Part shown: piece by piece, positions 1 through 12,400 of the stretch
Layout: each line of letters starts with the position of its first letter
How positions within the stretch are numbered: position 1 is the first letter of the stretch
Assembly: GCA_019914995.1 (NCBI GenBank)
Contig: CM034136.1
Location: 4,169,270-4,233,269 of the forward strand
DNA length: 64,000 nucleotides
Direction of reading: 5' to 3'
Source of the DNA: Acanthochlamys bracteata
Lineage: Eukaryota > Streptophyta > Magnoliopsida > Pandanales > Velloziaceae
Notes under the pieces: generated by a model
Told to the model about the DNA's origin: nothing
What the model saw: the letters and a program-made list of their open reading frames with translations, nothing else
Databases searched by the model: none
Made by a program: the position numbers and the translations under genes

Positions 1-146
1 ATTCAACAGTAACAATAATAATTATCAAAACAAAACCAATAAAACTAATTAACGAATATTAAGAAGATTATTTGTTTTACTAAGAACTAATTAATTTCTT
101 TCTACTCGAGTGAGATTAGACAGAAGGAAGAAACACGGAGTGTTAC

Positions 147-821
147 CTTGGCGGCCTTTGCGCTTCTGTCCTTCACGGCGACACGTGTTATCCCACAGGT
201 GTGCTTCGTAACGCCCCGTCCACCTATGCCTGCCGCCGTGCGAATGTAGACGTCATCATCAACCCAACACTACCCGACAAAAATCGAAACAAACCCTAAA
301 CAGAACAACCTACAGCTGCCAGTTATTTCTCACCTGGTTACCCCTCTGTACACCGATGTCCTCGCCGGAAATCCAGCCGCTGATTTTTCCGGCGATACGA
401 CGATCTCTTCGCCATGCTCCGGCAATAAACTTTTTAAATTCCCAGTTGTTGCTGATGCAGAGTCTTCGATTTCAGAGTCAAAAGGTACTTGGAGAGAAGA
501 AGGGTGTTCTTTCTGGATAGCAGATTCTTCAGGTTTGGTTTTGCATGATTGATCGAGAAACATGGGAGGAGAGCTGGCGGCCGGTTGTTCGAGAAAGATG
601 TCTTCGAGCTTTGGTGCTTGTGGGAAGAACTGGTAATGGTAAGGAGAACCATGGTCGCCGTAGTAATTGTTAGTGTAGTATGGAGCAGTTGTAGCACTGA
701 AAAGAGAGAGAGGCACGGTGTTTGAAATTGGTTGTTGTTCGTATGTTGAGAAAGGTTGAAGAAGCATTTCGGTAGGTGGGTTAATGGAGAACGAAACCCA
801 GTTCCCTGTTGCCGGCGCCAT
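147..821 (-). CDS. AP2/ERF transcription factor, AINTEGUMENTA-LIKE/PLETHORA type (5' part only)
   Basis: This is the N-terminal part of a sequence-specific DNA-binding factor that in the AIL/PLT family promotes growth in meristems and young organs. Coding exon 1 is 334-821 and coding exon 2 is 147-229, joined by a 103-nt GT/AG intron. The protein opens with [16 protein letters not shown], which resembles the MAPMTNWLTFSLSP opening I recall for AIL6/AIL7. After a Ser/Pro-rich region of about 160 aa, the first AP2 domain begins with TSVYRGVTR and continues across the intron as [16 protein letters not shown] to KGRQ. AIL genes usually have a 9-nt micro-exon coding VYL next; I could not find it before the left edge. 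The N-terminal region is short for the family, which often has 200 aa or more before the AP2 domain. The start is the ATG at 821; the reading frame stays open further upstream but without another ATG. Family assignment is firm; the exact paralogue is not. Confidence 0.85.
230..333 (-). other. intron 1 of the AIL-type gene
   Basis: The donor is GTGAGA at 333 and the acceptor is CGGCAG ending at 230. The intron splits the conserved Arg codon between VTR and HRW of the first AP2 domain, which is the usual position in AIL genes. Confidence 0.8.
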
Positions 822-2111
822 GAAAAAACAGCAGAGAACTAACAACCAGGTAGATTGAAGAAGACAAAGCGTATAGAGATTGGTGTGTTGTATAACTGAG
901 AGAGATATGGATGGGTGGAAGGAAAGGAAGAAGACAAACTAAAGAAAGCCAAATGGAAATGGTAATGTAGTTGGAATCGTAGAAGAGTTGGAATGTAGAA
1001 GTTCTAAGAGGAACCCGTTATGTAATCAAGGTGTTCGATAAAAACGGGAGAAAGAAAAAAAGGGTACCGGGATTGTTGGACAAAAAGGTTGCAGAAGAGC
1101 TTTATTTAACTTTTAGCCGCGCCACTCAACGTTCATTCTTCCCCTCCATTGAATTAAGCAACCCTCTTACAACTAAACCTTTTTGTTTCATTTCCTCTGT
1201 TCTTATAAATGTGTGAGAAATAAAAAGAAAGAAAGCAGAAGAGAACACAGCGGTCAAGAAGAGAATGGAGCAATGGGAACAAGCGCGCGGGTATTCGGGC
1301 GGCGATGAAGACTGACTACAGAAAGTTACAAATGCAATAAGCGCAACACGTTACTACACAACAGCGCTTTCTTTTCGCTGCCGAAAAGAGAGTACCACAC
1401 CACTGCCCAGAGAACAAACAAAGAAAAGAAAAAGGTTACAAAAGAGAAACAGAGATAACGAGAGGAAATAGATCGTGGATCATTTTATACTTCGTCTTCC
1501 AGAAAAAGAAAGAAAAGAAATTTTAGAGGCGGCGTTGGTTACTCATATAATCGTTAAATGACAAAACAAACCTGCGGAAATTATAAGGTTTACTCACCCT
1601 GAGGTACCAAAGAAGAGTGTTATTACATTTTGCGCTTGGTACGCTAGCAATTAATAAAACAAAATAGTTTCTGATTTGGAAGAAATGTTTTCGTGCGACA
1701 TTTCCTTCTCTATGTTTGCATGCACAGAGGTGAATCGTGAATGTATCAACGCTCCGCCTTAAAGGAACGTTTAGAGTGGACTTTAAAAAACAAAAACTTT
1801 TATAAAACGAATAATATTTTCAAATTTTTTAAAATAATTTTTATTTTCTTATTTTAGAAAAATAATAAATATAGATAATAAGAAATATTTATAATTTTTT
1901 AATATTAAAAAGGTTTGAAATTATTTAAAATATAAAAATTAAAAATTAAAAATTAAAAAAATGAAAAAAGAGTATTTTAAAATTATTTAAAATAAATTTT
2001 TTTATTTCAATAAATAATAATTTTTATATAAATTTTTATATTTTTGGAATATGAAAAATCGTATAAAATACATATATTTATTAAGAATATAAATAAAATT
2101 ATTCCCATTAT
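822..2111. other. upstream region of the AIL-type gene
   Basis: No credible coding region is visible. The part from 822 to about 1500 is purine-rich on the plus strand (pyrimidine-rich on the gene strand), as expected for a 5' UTR and promoter. From about 1780 the sequence becomes very AT-rich. The short open frame at 1031-1216 has no recognisable motif and was not called. Confidence 0.4.
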
Positions 2112-2315
2112 GGTGTGTTTATTTTGAGGTGAACTTATTTTTTTAAATTAAATTAAATTATTTTAAATTAAATTTTTATTTAACTTTGTAATAAAAGTAA
2201 ATTTTAAAATTAAAATTTACGAAAATTTAATAAATTTTAATTTTAATTTTTTTATTTATTTTATATTATGAATGAGTTTTAAAAACATAAAGTTTGGGAT
2301 AAGATAAACACGCAC
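2112..2315. repeat. AT-rich Tourist-like MITE (eroded)
   Basis: The left end reads GGTGTGTTTATTTTGAGG. The right end, read on the other strand, is GTGCGTGTTTATCTTATCC. These are inverted terminal repeats of the family that recurs throughout the window. The interior is AT-rich with many ATTTTAAAAT-like palindromes. The flanking target duplication is not exact. Confidence 0.55.
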
Positions 2316-3779
2316 ATATCGTGGCATGCTTATACATAACGTACTAACAGTAGCAGAAGAGGTGAAGCAGGCGAAGCAAGGGCTCAGCTGTTTTGTCTTG
2401 TGTGGGAAACAGCCAAAATTAGGCAAACGTTGGAAAATAACGGTCATATATTTATTGATAAGATAGTGCGTAGGTGGATAATAATTAATCTAAAATTATA
2501 AAATTAATAGTTTATATATAAATATTATTACAGTATATATACTTAATTTATAATAGTTTAAAACATTATACAAAATTAAAATATTTATAAATTATGTTAG
2601 ATATTTTGAATAAAACAAAGTATTTAGTAAAAAGTTTATATAAAAACTATTTTTAAAAATTTTTTACGGCTCGATTAAAACTATTTTTATTGTCTATAAA
2701 AAAACAAAAGATGCTATAAATAGGATAATACAAAATTCTTCATGATTTGAAAAAATTTATAAGCAACATTTTGTAAGTCTTTAAGAAAATTATTAGAATT
2801 TTTCTCTTTTAATTTTTTTTAGTGTTACTTTCTTTTTCTGTAACAAATTTTCTTGACTATTATTTGTAGCTACTTCAGAAAAAAATTTAATTATAAAAGA
2901 TGTGAATAAATCATACAAAATAAGATAAAAATTTTAATCTAATAACAATATATACTTGGCAAGACATACCTAAATAAAGAGGTCCTCACAAGCTGGTGTG
3001 TAGGAATGATTTTATTTGAATACACGTATGACGCATATAAAATGTGATAACTTATATTTTCTTATTGAATTTATATATTTTAATTTTCTATAAATTTTCT
3101 AATTTTCTTGCTTATTTTTATTCATTATATATTACTCTTTTTTTTCTTGGAAAGGGACTTCTCCTAAAAGTTGATGGGTTGTTATTCTAAGTTATATTCA
3201 TGTTGGTTTTCTTAAATGAATTGCACTGCCTGTTTAAAATTTAAGCCAAATTCACATATCTTCAAACAAGCATAAGTCATTTTTGTTGCATTCGACAAAT
3301 CATGAAGAGTAACGTCCAAATATAACATACAAAAATACATTAAATGAATAAGCTTGTGAAATCTGAAACGTAAATACAAGCATGCAATGAAGGAAATGGG
3401 ATAAGAGAGTGGAATTAAGCCCAGAACTATAGCCGGAAAATTAAACAAACGTTCAGAAATGCTTTTAAAATAAAATTTTTATAAAATAAAAATATTTTAT
3501 TTTTAAAAAATTATTTTTTATTTTTTATTTTATAAAAATATTAAAGATACTTTATAAAAATATTTTAATACGTAAATTTTTAAATAAAATTTTTTAAATA
3601 TTTATAAAAAATATATTAAAATATTTATAAAAAATAAAAATTATTTTTTTAATAAGCTGAATCAAGGGGTAACTAAAACCGACACGGAACCAACACGTAA
3701 GCTTAGAGGTGAGCATTTGACTACAACAATTGTCTTGCTCAACTCCCCCGTGTGGTCAACAAAAGATAACTTACATTTA
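2316..3779. other. AT-rich intergenic DNA
   Basis: I see no gene here. The part around 3440-3650 is an alternating A/T stretch with many inverted repeats and is probably another decayed MITE. A frame at 3212-3448 on the minus strand has no family signature. Confidence 0.35.
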
Positions 3780-4073
3780 GGTTTCGTTTCAAATATTCGT
3801 AGCTAAATTTTGTGAAAATAAAAAATAAAAAATAAAACTTTTAAAAAATAAAGTGAAAATAAAATTTAATATTTGTGTTTCAATAGATTTTAAAAATGTA
3901 TTGAAAATTAAAAAATATAGTTATATTATGAAGTATGCAAATAAAAAAATTAAAATTAAATTTCGCATATAAAAGTGAAGTTCTGAGTTTTTTGTGTAAT
4001 TGAAATATATGAACTGTTCGAAACTCAAAATCTGTCCGGAGAAAGTGAAGTTACCGGCGATTGAAACACGCCC
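3780..4073. repeat. Tourist-like MITE, 294 bp, TSD TTA
   Basis: The terminal inverted repeats are GGTTTCGTTTCAAAT on the left and GGGCGTGTTTCAATCG read inward from the right. Both ends are flanked by TTA (3777-3779 and 4074-4076). A 3-bp TTA/TAA duplication and a GGG(C/T)GTGTTT terminus are typical of PIF/Harbinger-derived Tourist MITEs. Confidence 0.7.
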
Positions 4074-4533
4074 TTATGGTGACGAGTGCCACTTGAAATT
4101 TTCATTCATATGAATGAATGAGTTTAAAACAAGTTAAATCAATAAATATAAATGCATCCATTTGCTTAAAGAAGGACATACTCCATATGTTGACATATTA
4201 TAACTTCAAAGACTCATAGGCCAAGTTTCAAAAGACTTCCCAAAAGAGTACCAATAGAGAAACGTAGCGGAACTCGAACAGAATCGAGCTCTGATGCAGA
4301 GCATCAAAGACAGATTCATACAGCAGTAATCTAAATTTCGGTTGAATTCATGTACAAGATAATACGGGCTCAGTCATCCTATTCTCTAGATTACAATGGC
4401 CAATCTCTTCATATATACAAGAACTCTGGCAATACAAAAGTATCCAAATGCTCACCTCCACAAAACGGATAGCTACGTCAATTGCCACTCCTCAGATGTG
4501 GAATCTAAGTAGCTCGAATGTTCCAAAATTGAC

Positions 4534-7147
4534 TCAGCCCACAAGACTGCTTCCACTAACATAACCACCTTGTCCAGATGTTGGCTCTACTATGCTGCAG
4601 CAGGAGAAAAAAATGACCGACTTTGCAGCCTTGACAAGTCATTAACACACCAAAACTTGTGCTACCCCAAATGAAAACCAGCCTTAGCATCATTACAAAA
4701 ATGACTTGGCAGCTTATAGTGATCTTATTTGAAACGGAAAACTCTAGAATTTCATAGTTTTTTTCATTTGATTGCAGCTACCATATATAAGATATACGTC
4801 AAAACGCAATACGTCAAAACACAATTACAAAGAACGTCAGAGAGTGAAAACGTGAAACAGGCAACCATCAAAGCTAGACTTACTCGGGAGATGCAGAGGT
4901 TGAACCATAAGGAGCAGTAGTTGAGAGGTACCCATAAAATTTGACTGAAACGAAGTCACCATCAGTTCTTACCGATGACTCGGGAGATCCATGAAAGCTC
5001 ACACTTGACGCCCCTTTGTTGAAAAATCCTATAATCAAAGATGCGCAGGCTTAAACCAAGTTTGACAAGGGAAAGATGAACAAAAGAACATCCAGTAAAA
5101 GGACTGTTACAATGAGGTGTGCCAGACTCCTAAAGCTATTGGGAAGGCTCTTAACCAAAACAATAAACCTACTCAAATTGTAACAAGATATCCAACAATC
5201 TAATGCCCTCTTATTAAACAAATCTTCTTTTTGTATTTCGATCTCAAAGAACTGAAAAAAGTAAAAATAATGAAACAAAAAAAAAACCAAAGGAATAGTC
5301 CAGTTTCAATTACACTATCGTGAGACACTACATTAGATTTCTTCTGACATCAGAAATAACATGTAGCTCATTAAGGAATCTTCTAAAGCAACAGCTAAAT
5401 GAACACAATCAAGTATTAAAAAACTGTCCCTTTTACTCAACAAAAAGTTTCAACAAACTTCATATGAGCACCCTAAAGAACTTGGGGATGCAAAGAGGCT
5501 AATATAACTTGACATGTAGAGTACTTTAAAGTAACCAATAAAACAAAAGCAGCACGACCCCATTCCAACATCTCAAGGTCAAGTAAATAAATGTGCATGT
5601 GCTAGCATGATGACCTTTGATGTGTTATGACATTAATAAGTTGTATTGCCAGTTCCATGTCATGTGTATGAGTACATGGGGTGGATTAGACTGTAAAATA
5701 GAGGGAAAGAAAGTAAGAAAAAAAAAAAAAAAAAAAGAGGAAACTAAAAACATTGCTGACCAAATGCAATTACAGTATTATAAAAATGAGATTCATCCTT
5801 GGTAGTAAAACATCATGATCATGAGTGAATTCATGACATCTACCTACTCAAGAGAACTTGTAGCTCTACTAACGCTCAGATCATCTATTTTTGCTTTGGG
5901 CAAACAGTCTTGCACAAGGAGGTAAAACCTATGAATCGAAATATTATATTTCCTTTGTAAAAAATATGGAAGATGCCCATTTTTCGTCAATATGCTAACA
6001 GCAACACCCTTTTGGTTCGGTTTTTAGAGTCAATATGGTATCTTATGCGGCCAAAGAAGTTAAAGGTACAAGCTATAAATATTTAGAAGCTTCACTGTAC
6101 ACATGGACTGTAGCATGACGATTGAGTATTTACACCAAGGAATCAATCTTCGCTAATTGATATTTTCCCTAGAGCCCTATCCAATGCCTTATTAAGACCT
6201 GGTAGGCCAACTACACCTAAAGATGCATTAAGTCGCTTACTTGGTTGCATATTTACATGGAAACTCACACCCACAAATGCTATCGGAAAGGACATGCATA
6301 TTATCGGATAGTACATGAAAAGAGAATATTGCAGTAAGAAATTGTCCATAGAAGTGCCTCTTGCAATACAAAAGACACGCATGTCCTCAGCGTTTTTACA
6401 AGATCAATTCAGCTTGACCAAATAAGGATAGCAATCAAGCATGACCATTACGAAAATTTTCCAACCTAAACATGCATACATAAAGTGAAAAGGTAACCCT
6501 TTTAACTACATATCAGCAGCGAACTATTACTCAGAGAACATCTAGACTTATGACGAGGCAAGAGAAACCAGGCAGGAACTAAAGATCATAACAAAAGCAA
6601 TATATAATCATACTATACCTTGCCACAGAATCACAAGGCAGAAGATAATAGTAATGACCAATGCGCATAAACTGCTACAATTTGAATGGGACTTAGCATT
6701 TTTCATTTTCTTCAAAGCTCTCATCCGCTCAATCCTTGCCCTCTTCAGCAATGCAATTTCAGTTATCTCTCGTACAAGCTTCTGGTCAGTAACATCTAAT
6801 GAGGGGGACTTAGGCGGCCTTGGTGGCTTGGGAGGTTTCTTACAACTCGTCTTCTTTGGCTTATCTGAACCCTGCTTCTTCTCTAACACATCCACGCTTT
6901 CCTCTCCTCCAGAAAACCTTCTCTCCAGAATTGCCTCTCCATTCACATGAGAGGACATAATTGAACTCCTCAAACTGTCGCTCATGGAACCATCATTCAT
7001 CCCAAATTCACTCCACAACTTCTTCCCAGCACCATGTTGTCTCACAACTTTTTCATCAACAAAAACAACAGAATTACCAGCTACATTGTTGATCCCGCTC
7101 TCGAGATCGAAGAACGGCTCCTTTTCACCAGAACAACTTTGATCCAT
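4534..7147 (-). CDS. plant-specific single-pass membrane protein, unknown function (244 aa)
   Basis: Exons are 6619-7147, 4884-5028 and 4534-4594. The three join in phase to exactly 245 codons including the stop. Residues 104-112 are a KPPKPPRPP motif. Residues 115-150 form a conserved basic helix (SLDVTDQKLVREITEIALLK, then RARIERMRALKKMK). A hydrophobic span at about 159-175 predicts a single transmembrane segment, followed by a Ser/Gly-rich tail containing VSFHGSPESS. I recognise this layout from a family of uncharacterised plant transmembrane proteins; the function is unknown. The ATG at 7147 starts MDQSCSGEKE. Donor-like GTGAG sites at about 7446 and 7781 suggest 5' UTR introns running to about 8 kb. 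The last two exons are called from phase and remembered family similarity. Confidence 0.8.
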
Positions 7148-8460
7148 CAGATTCCCAAAACCTTCCGAGAATCACGTATTCCCCTCCAAATTCATTGAAA
7201 AATCAGGTGCCTCTAAGCATACGATAAACCAAAGTTCCATGTCCCGAATCCAAAAGCAGAACAATTTTCCAAATCCCTGCATCATAAATATATCCAATCT
7301 TTTGTAAAAAAAAGCCCAAACTGAATTGAAAATCATTTAGAAAACTTATAATTTCGGCATCTCAACCCAAATGCTGTCAATAAATAAAATGACACAAAAA
7401 TAAGTTTCAATCAGAGTAAATCAAACATATCTATCAGGACAACTCACCTTATCATCTATCTACCTGTAGTTGTTTTTCAGATCTGACATCGACAGAATGA
7501 GAACCCTTCAAGAGTTCGAACAAACCTTCTCCGCAATTCCACAGAATTAAAAAGACACACGAAGAAAATGAGAAAACAAGGAAGAGAAGAAAAGATAAGG
7601 ATGAATTCGAAAAAACTAAATTTTTGCTAAAACATTTCTCTTTCCGTACTACTTCGATGCCATTGCTGCCCTCATTGGACGACACAAACAAATAAAACCA
7701 AGAAGAAAGATGAGAAAAGAGAAAAACAATTTTAATTAATTTTCAATCTTAAAATTTTGAACAATAATTAGAATTACTCACCTTTCGTCGTGTTTTCAGA
7801 AGGTAGAAGAAAGCTCCATACGCGTAGGTTGTTCCTGCGTATCAATTTACTGAGACCGTAGAAATAGTCTGTTACAACTTCTCTGTAACTATAACCTACG
7901 ATCATTTGGTCGTGGAATAGGTTAATTCATGTGCGACTGCGGATAATCAGGAAAGATTCCTAGAATATAATCATTATAATATAAGAGGTGAACTATTAGT
8001 TTTCACGAAGGAAAGAGAGAAGAAACCGACCGTCGGTGGAACGCTGATGGAGCCCCGTGGTTTGTAGTTTGATTACTAAAAGATTGAGAAACCCCCACGC
8101 GAGTATGGCACACTCGATAGTGCAACACATGAGAAGCACGATGTCTTCTGTAAACCCTCGTCTCAAATCTTAAGACCAATTAAACACCCCTGTTGTTTTA
8201 GCGGAAACTTTCAAATTTCAATTAAATGTTCTGCCAGATCTACAAAAGGCAACAAGGATCAAACGTTGTGAAACATGAAGAACATAAATATGCACCGACT
8301 TCAGTCTGGAGCTTCAGATTTAGTTGCTGTCAAATATTCATTTAAAAACACGAAATACAAAAGAATATATCAATATGCGGAAGTAATTGGTCTCAGTAAA
8401 ACATTCCCCTGAAAGAAGATACCGTGATCTCAATACACCTGAAGAAGTGGAACTGGTTCG
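7148..8460 (-). other. probable spliced 5' UTR and promoter of the membrane-protein gene
   Basis: No coding capacity is evident. Good minus-strand donors (AAGGTGAGTT at about 7447 and AAGGTGAGTA at about 7783), pyrimidine-rich stretches between them and the absence of another ATG-led family domain suggest one or two untranslated exons. The exact exon ends cannot be fixed from sequence alone. Confidence 0.4.
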
Positions 8461-9411
8461 CCTAAAGATAACAGGAACAAGCAGATACAACTTTAACCAT
8501 TACATCAACGTTAACCAAAAAATATGAAGTCTCGCTAAAATGAGTTCTGTAAAAATAAAATTCGATAGAAATAAAATTCGAAATAATAATTAAAATATAT
8601 AAAGTAAAATCTGAAATAATATTCTTATAAATGGAGTTCAATATGAAAATAAAGTGCAAAGTGTTTAAGTGATCGAATTCAAATTTTAAGATAGAAAATA
8701 AAATTCAGTAATATTGAAACATGCCCTAATTTTAAAAGTGCGACAGAATCCCAACAGCTGCACTTTCATAGGATGCTCACCCTTGATGCATAAGGAACAT
8801 CTTAAGAAAGTTTAAAGAATCTACAATACTACTGAATTGAAAAACGAAACAAGACATCTCAAGTATATTTGCTTATGAATGACAATAAGGTTCATGCTAT
8901 AACACAACAGATTTAAAGTACCACCATTTTGACATAGCAGATAAACATAAACAGAAGCCAACCCTCAACAATCAAGCCAACCCTTCAGACTAATTACACG
9001 GTGATGTGGATTCAAAAAAGGCGCAAGCTTGCCACTAATATTTCTGGTAACCTTCTAAAAACCTGGACAGCACAAACTTATTTACTTACAAGCATAAAAC
9101 AGCTTAAGGAACACGAGTACATAACCAATAACCTCACCAACCTTGGACGAACATACCTCGTTTCCTCATGTATTTACAGAATTTCTCTAAGTACTGAGTC
9201 AGAGTGGTAAACATGACACCAAATGTACTCTTCTCTTAATGCTCCAGAATTAGCAATAACTCTTCATGGAACCCTTCTGTCAGATTAGCAAATACAAATG
9301 CAAAAAATTCACATCAACAAGTCACCGTTAACTTTTTAAGATGCATAAAACATGAATGCAACTAAGGGAGGCCATAAGTTGGATTGACATGCTCACGGAT
9401 ATAGCTTTCAG

Positions 9412-12400
9412 CTAGCATTGTCCATACCCCCTTCCAAATCCATCATTTGTTTGGCTCTGGTATTCACCATATACATTGCGAGGCGCAGAAGAAGAGTAAT
9501 TCTCAGTATGATATGGGTATCTGCTCCTTCCTTCCATTGCTACAGTGGAGCCGGTGTACTTTGGATTCCTTGACGGTTGATTGAAGTTAGAATGAACTTG
9601 CTGGTCATAAGCATTCTGATAAACTTGCTGTCTCCTTCGCACGTCAACCTGAAGAAACTCTTCCCATTTCCTAGCATGTGTGGCCCTTAATTCAGCTAAC
9701 TTTTGTATGTAATCCTCTCTGATTTCTCTAACTCGCTGAAAATTAAGGAAAGACATATAGCAATTTATTTTTCAATCCATTTGAAGAACATGAGCTTGAA
9801 CAACAAAATGCTTAGCAATTCCAGAACCACTTCATTATCATGTTGCAAAAACAAAATCACATAGACAACGATTATCATTCATGCAACATGATGCATGCTA
9901 AAAGCAATACAACTTTATGAGCAACATATGCAGTAATAGTAAAGAGATCATGAGCTAATGCTAAGAATCAGATCCATGTGATGTGCACGGCAATTTGTTG
10001 TGCAGTTCATGAGTACTACTTAAGGCTTGTTCATTTGGAAGGAACTCGATGAAAGCGAGTTTTCAGAACTAAGTGCAGTGGACTCTACTTTTCACTTGCC
10101 TGAAAGTGAGTTCTGATTTCTCACAGGTGACTTTGATAGGAAGTGAGAGATAACTAAATTGGAGTAAAATGACTTCCTTTTGAGCCAAGTTACTTCCAAG
10201 TAGTATGAAGACAAATTAAAATACACTATTTTTTAGATAATTGTTACGGATTTCTAAAACAAAATATCGTGAATTCCTACTCACTTCCACCAATACAAGT
10301 GAACACCGGAACTTTTTTCTCACTTTCCCAACACTTCCAAAACTCACCTCCCAACATTTCTACCACTTGCATACAAGTGAAAAGCCCGTTAGTTACCGCA
10401 ATATAATATTTTTTTTTCTAAACTATGCTTTATGCAGCATATTAACCTATGCTCGAAGTAAACAAGTCCTCTCAAGTTCCTCTCTTTCGCACAAAACTGG
10501 GCCAGTCATGCACCTGGTGTGTGCAACTATGGTTTACTCTCTACAATCAACAACAAAAAATGCCGATTCAAAAACATGAAGAAAGAAGTGGTTATGGAAA
10601 AGCATGGTAACTGCATGGTAGAAAATATATGACCTGCAAGAAATTTGCTTATTTGCCTGGCATGATAAAAAATATCAAACACTTAAGTGGAAAGGCAATA
10701 CAAGGTAGTAATATGATGTTAAAAGATATGTCAAACACAAAAGATATGAAGAGTCAATTGCTAGCATGACATTACACAGGTATCAGGAGATGTTCAAAGC
10801 ATAGTGATACCTCACGATGCCTGTAATTCTCATCATCCTCCTGCTGATCACGCGTTTTTGCTAAATTGAATGCTTCCTGTTTGTATTCCAGTTCCATATC
10901 TTCCAAGGACCATGGCAAGCCCGGTGAATCAATCTTATGTTCAGCATGAAAATCTACTCCATGCCTTTTACTATCCCAGTTGTCAATCTTGTGTGATCCT
11001 GTGTTATGATTTTGACCAAAGGAACTCCAAGTGGAATAATTGGGAAGCGGTGAAGAACTTGGATGGTCTGAACGGTCTCTTCCTCCATCATCAGAGTAAG
11101 CTTCGTCAAATGAAGAATAAGTAAGCTTAACTGTCGCCTTAATTCCACATGGCTAACAATGCTTGATTCCTTAAATAGAAATTTATTCTAGGCCCAAACA
11201 ACATAAAGCCACAAAGTCTGGTAGTGGTTTGAAAGTTATGTTCATAGATTGAATTATCAGGCCGATGAAGAGCCATGATGAAAATCACTTCATTTTCGAG
11301 CACAAGGAGCTGGAACTTACCTCTAGCTGAAAAGAAGAAAAAGAGGATATCAGAAAAAAGTCATAATGTAACTGACTTCGACTCATTATGAAATCACCAA
11401 AAACTCACAAAATTCTGACCTTGTGGAGAACCCCTTGAGAAACTCCGCTGATCATGATCTCCAAAAACCCTTTCCTTGCTAAAGCTCCTAGATGGGTATC
11501 TCGGTGTATCTCTAGGAGTAGAGTGGGACCTTTGTGGCTCAGGACGGCGAGAATGAAAACTGACAGGACTTCTATCAGGGGATTTGGATCTTGTCCTACG
11601 TGAACTAGGAGGGCTATCTGCTTTACTTTTACCTTCTTGTATGATTTTGTGCACAGCATCCACACCTTTAGCCAATATTGACCTATCCTTGCCACTAACA
11701 AAGAGGAACTTCTCATCCATTCTTATTTTGCAACCAACATCCTTCTCAAGTTCATCAATAACCTTTTCTGAAAATAGAGACCTAACATTCTTGTCTCTGG
11801 CAGGTACTCTTTCAAAAAAATCTGCAGACTTGCGATTGCCTCCAAGAGTAGATGGACATCCCTAAAGGCCAAGATAATGTTGACAAGTAGCATCACAAAC
11901 AGGAGAAAGAACACACATCTATAAAGGCCAGGTGAATAGCATTAAGATCTCAAGGTTAAGAGACAGCAACTTCCATCAAATTTTAACGTGTCCGAAGTGC
12001 TGAAGCATTATGTCAAGTTCGGTACAAAAACCCAAAACATTTACCGCAGCAAAAGGAAGCAATCTTTCCCATATAGAAATTTTAGAACTTGGAACTTTTA
12101 TCTCTAATTATACTAAATTATAATTAGTTCGTACAAAATAACCATGTTTAGATGTCAACGTAGTCCAATATAAAACGCAACAGAGACTGAAAACAATGCA
12201 AAAAGAAACTTATGATCAGAAAAAGAAAAAAAACAGTGCCAAAATCAATCAGAATGCATTACCACAAAGTAACTCTATATACGGGAAGCACCTACAACTA
12301 TATATTAAAGTATCAATGAACCAAAGAATCTCAATGAATACAACACAAAAAGTGCAAGCCAGTTCTATTTCCACCCAGTTCAGAAAGAAGGAAAGGAAGA

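Noticed and set aside
1-146. 9-nt VYL micro-exon expected after exon 2 of the AIL-type gene
   Set aside because: I could not find a convincing acceptor, nine bases and donor within the remaining 146 bp; it probably lies beyond the window.
1031-1216. 61-aa plus-strand open frame near the AIL-type gene
   Set aside because: Short, no motif, and located in the purine-rich upstream region of the minus-strand gene.
6654-6950. 98-aa plus-strand frame with a GLGG repeat
   Set aside because: It is the antisense of the Pro-rich KPPKPPRPP segment of the membrane-protein gene.
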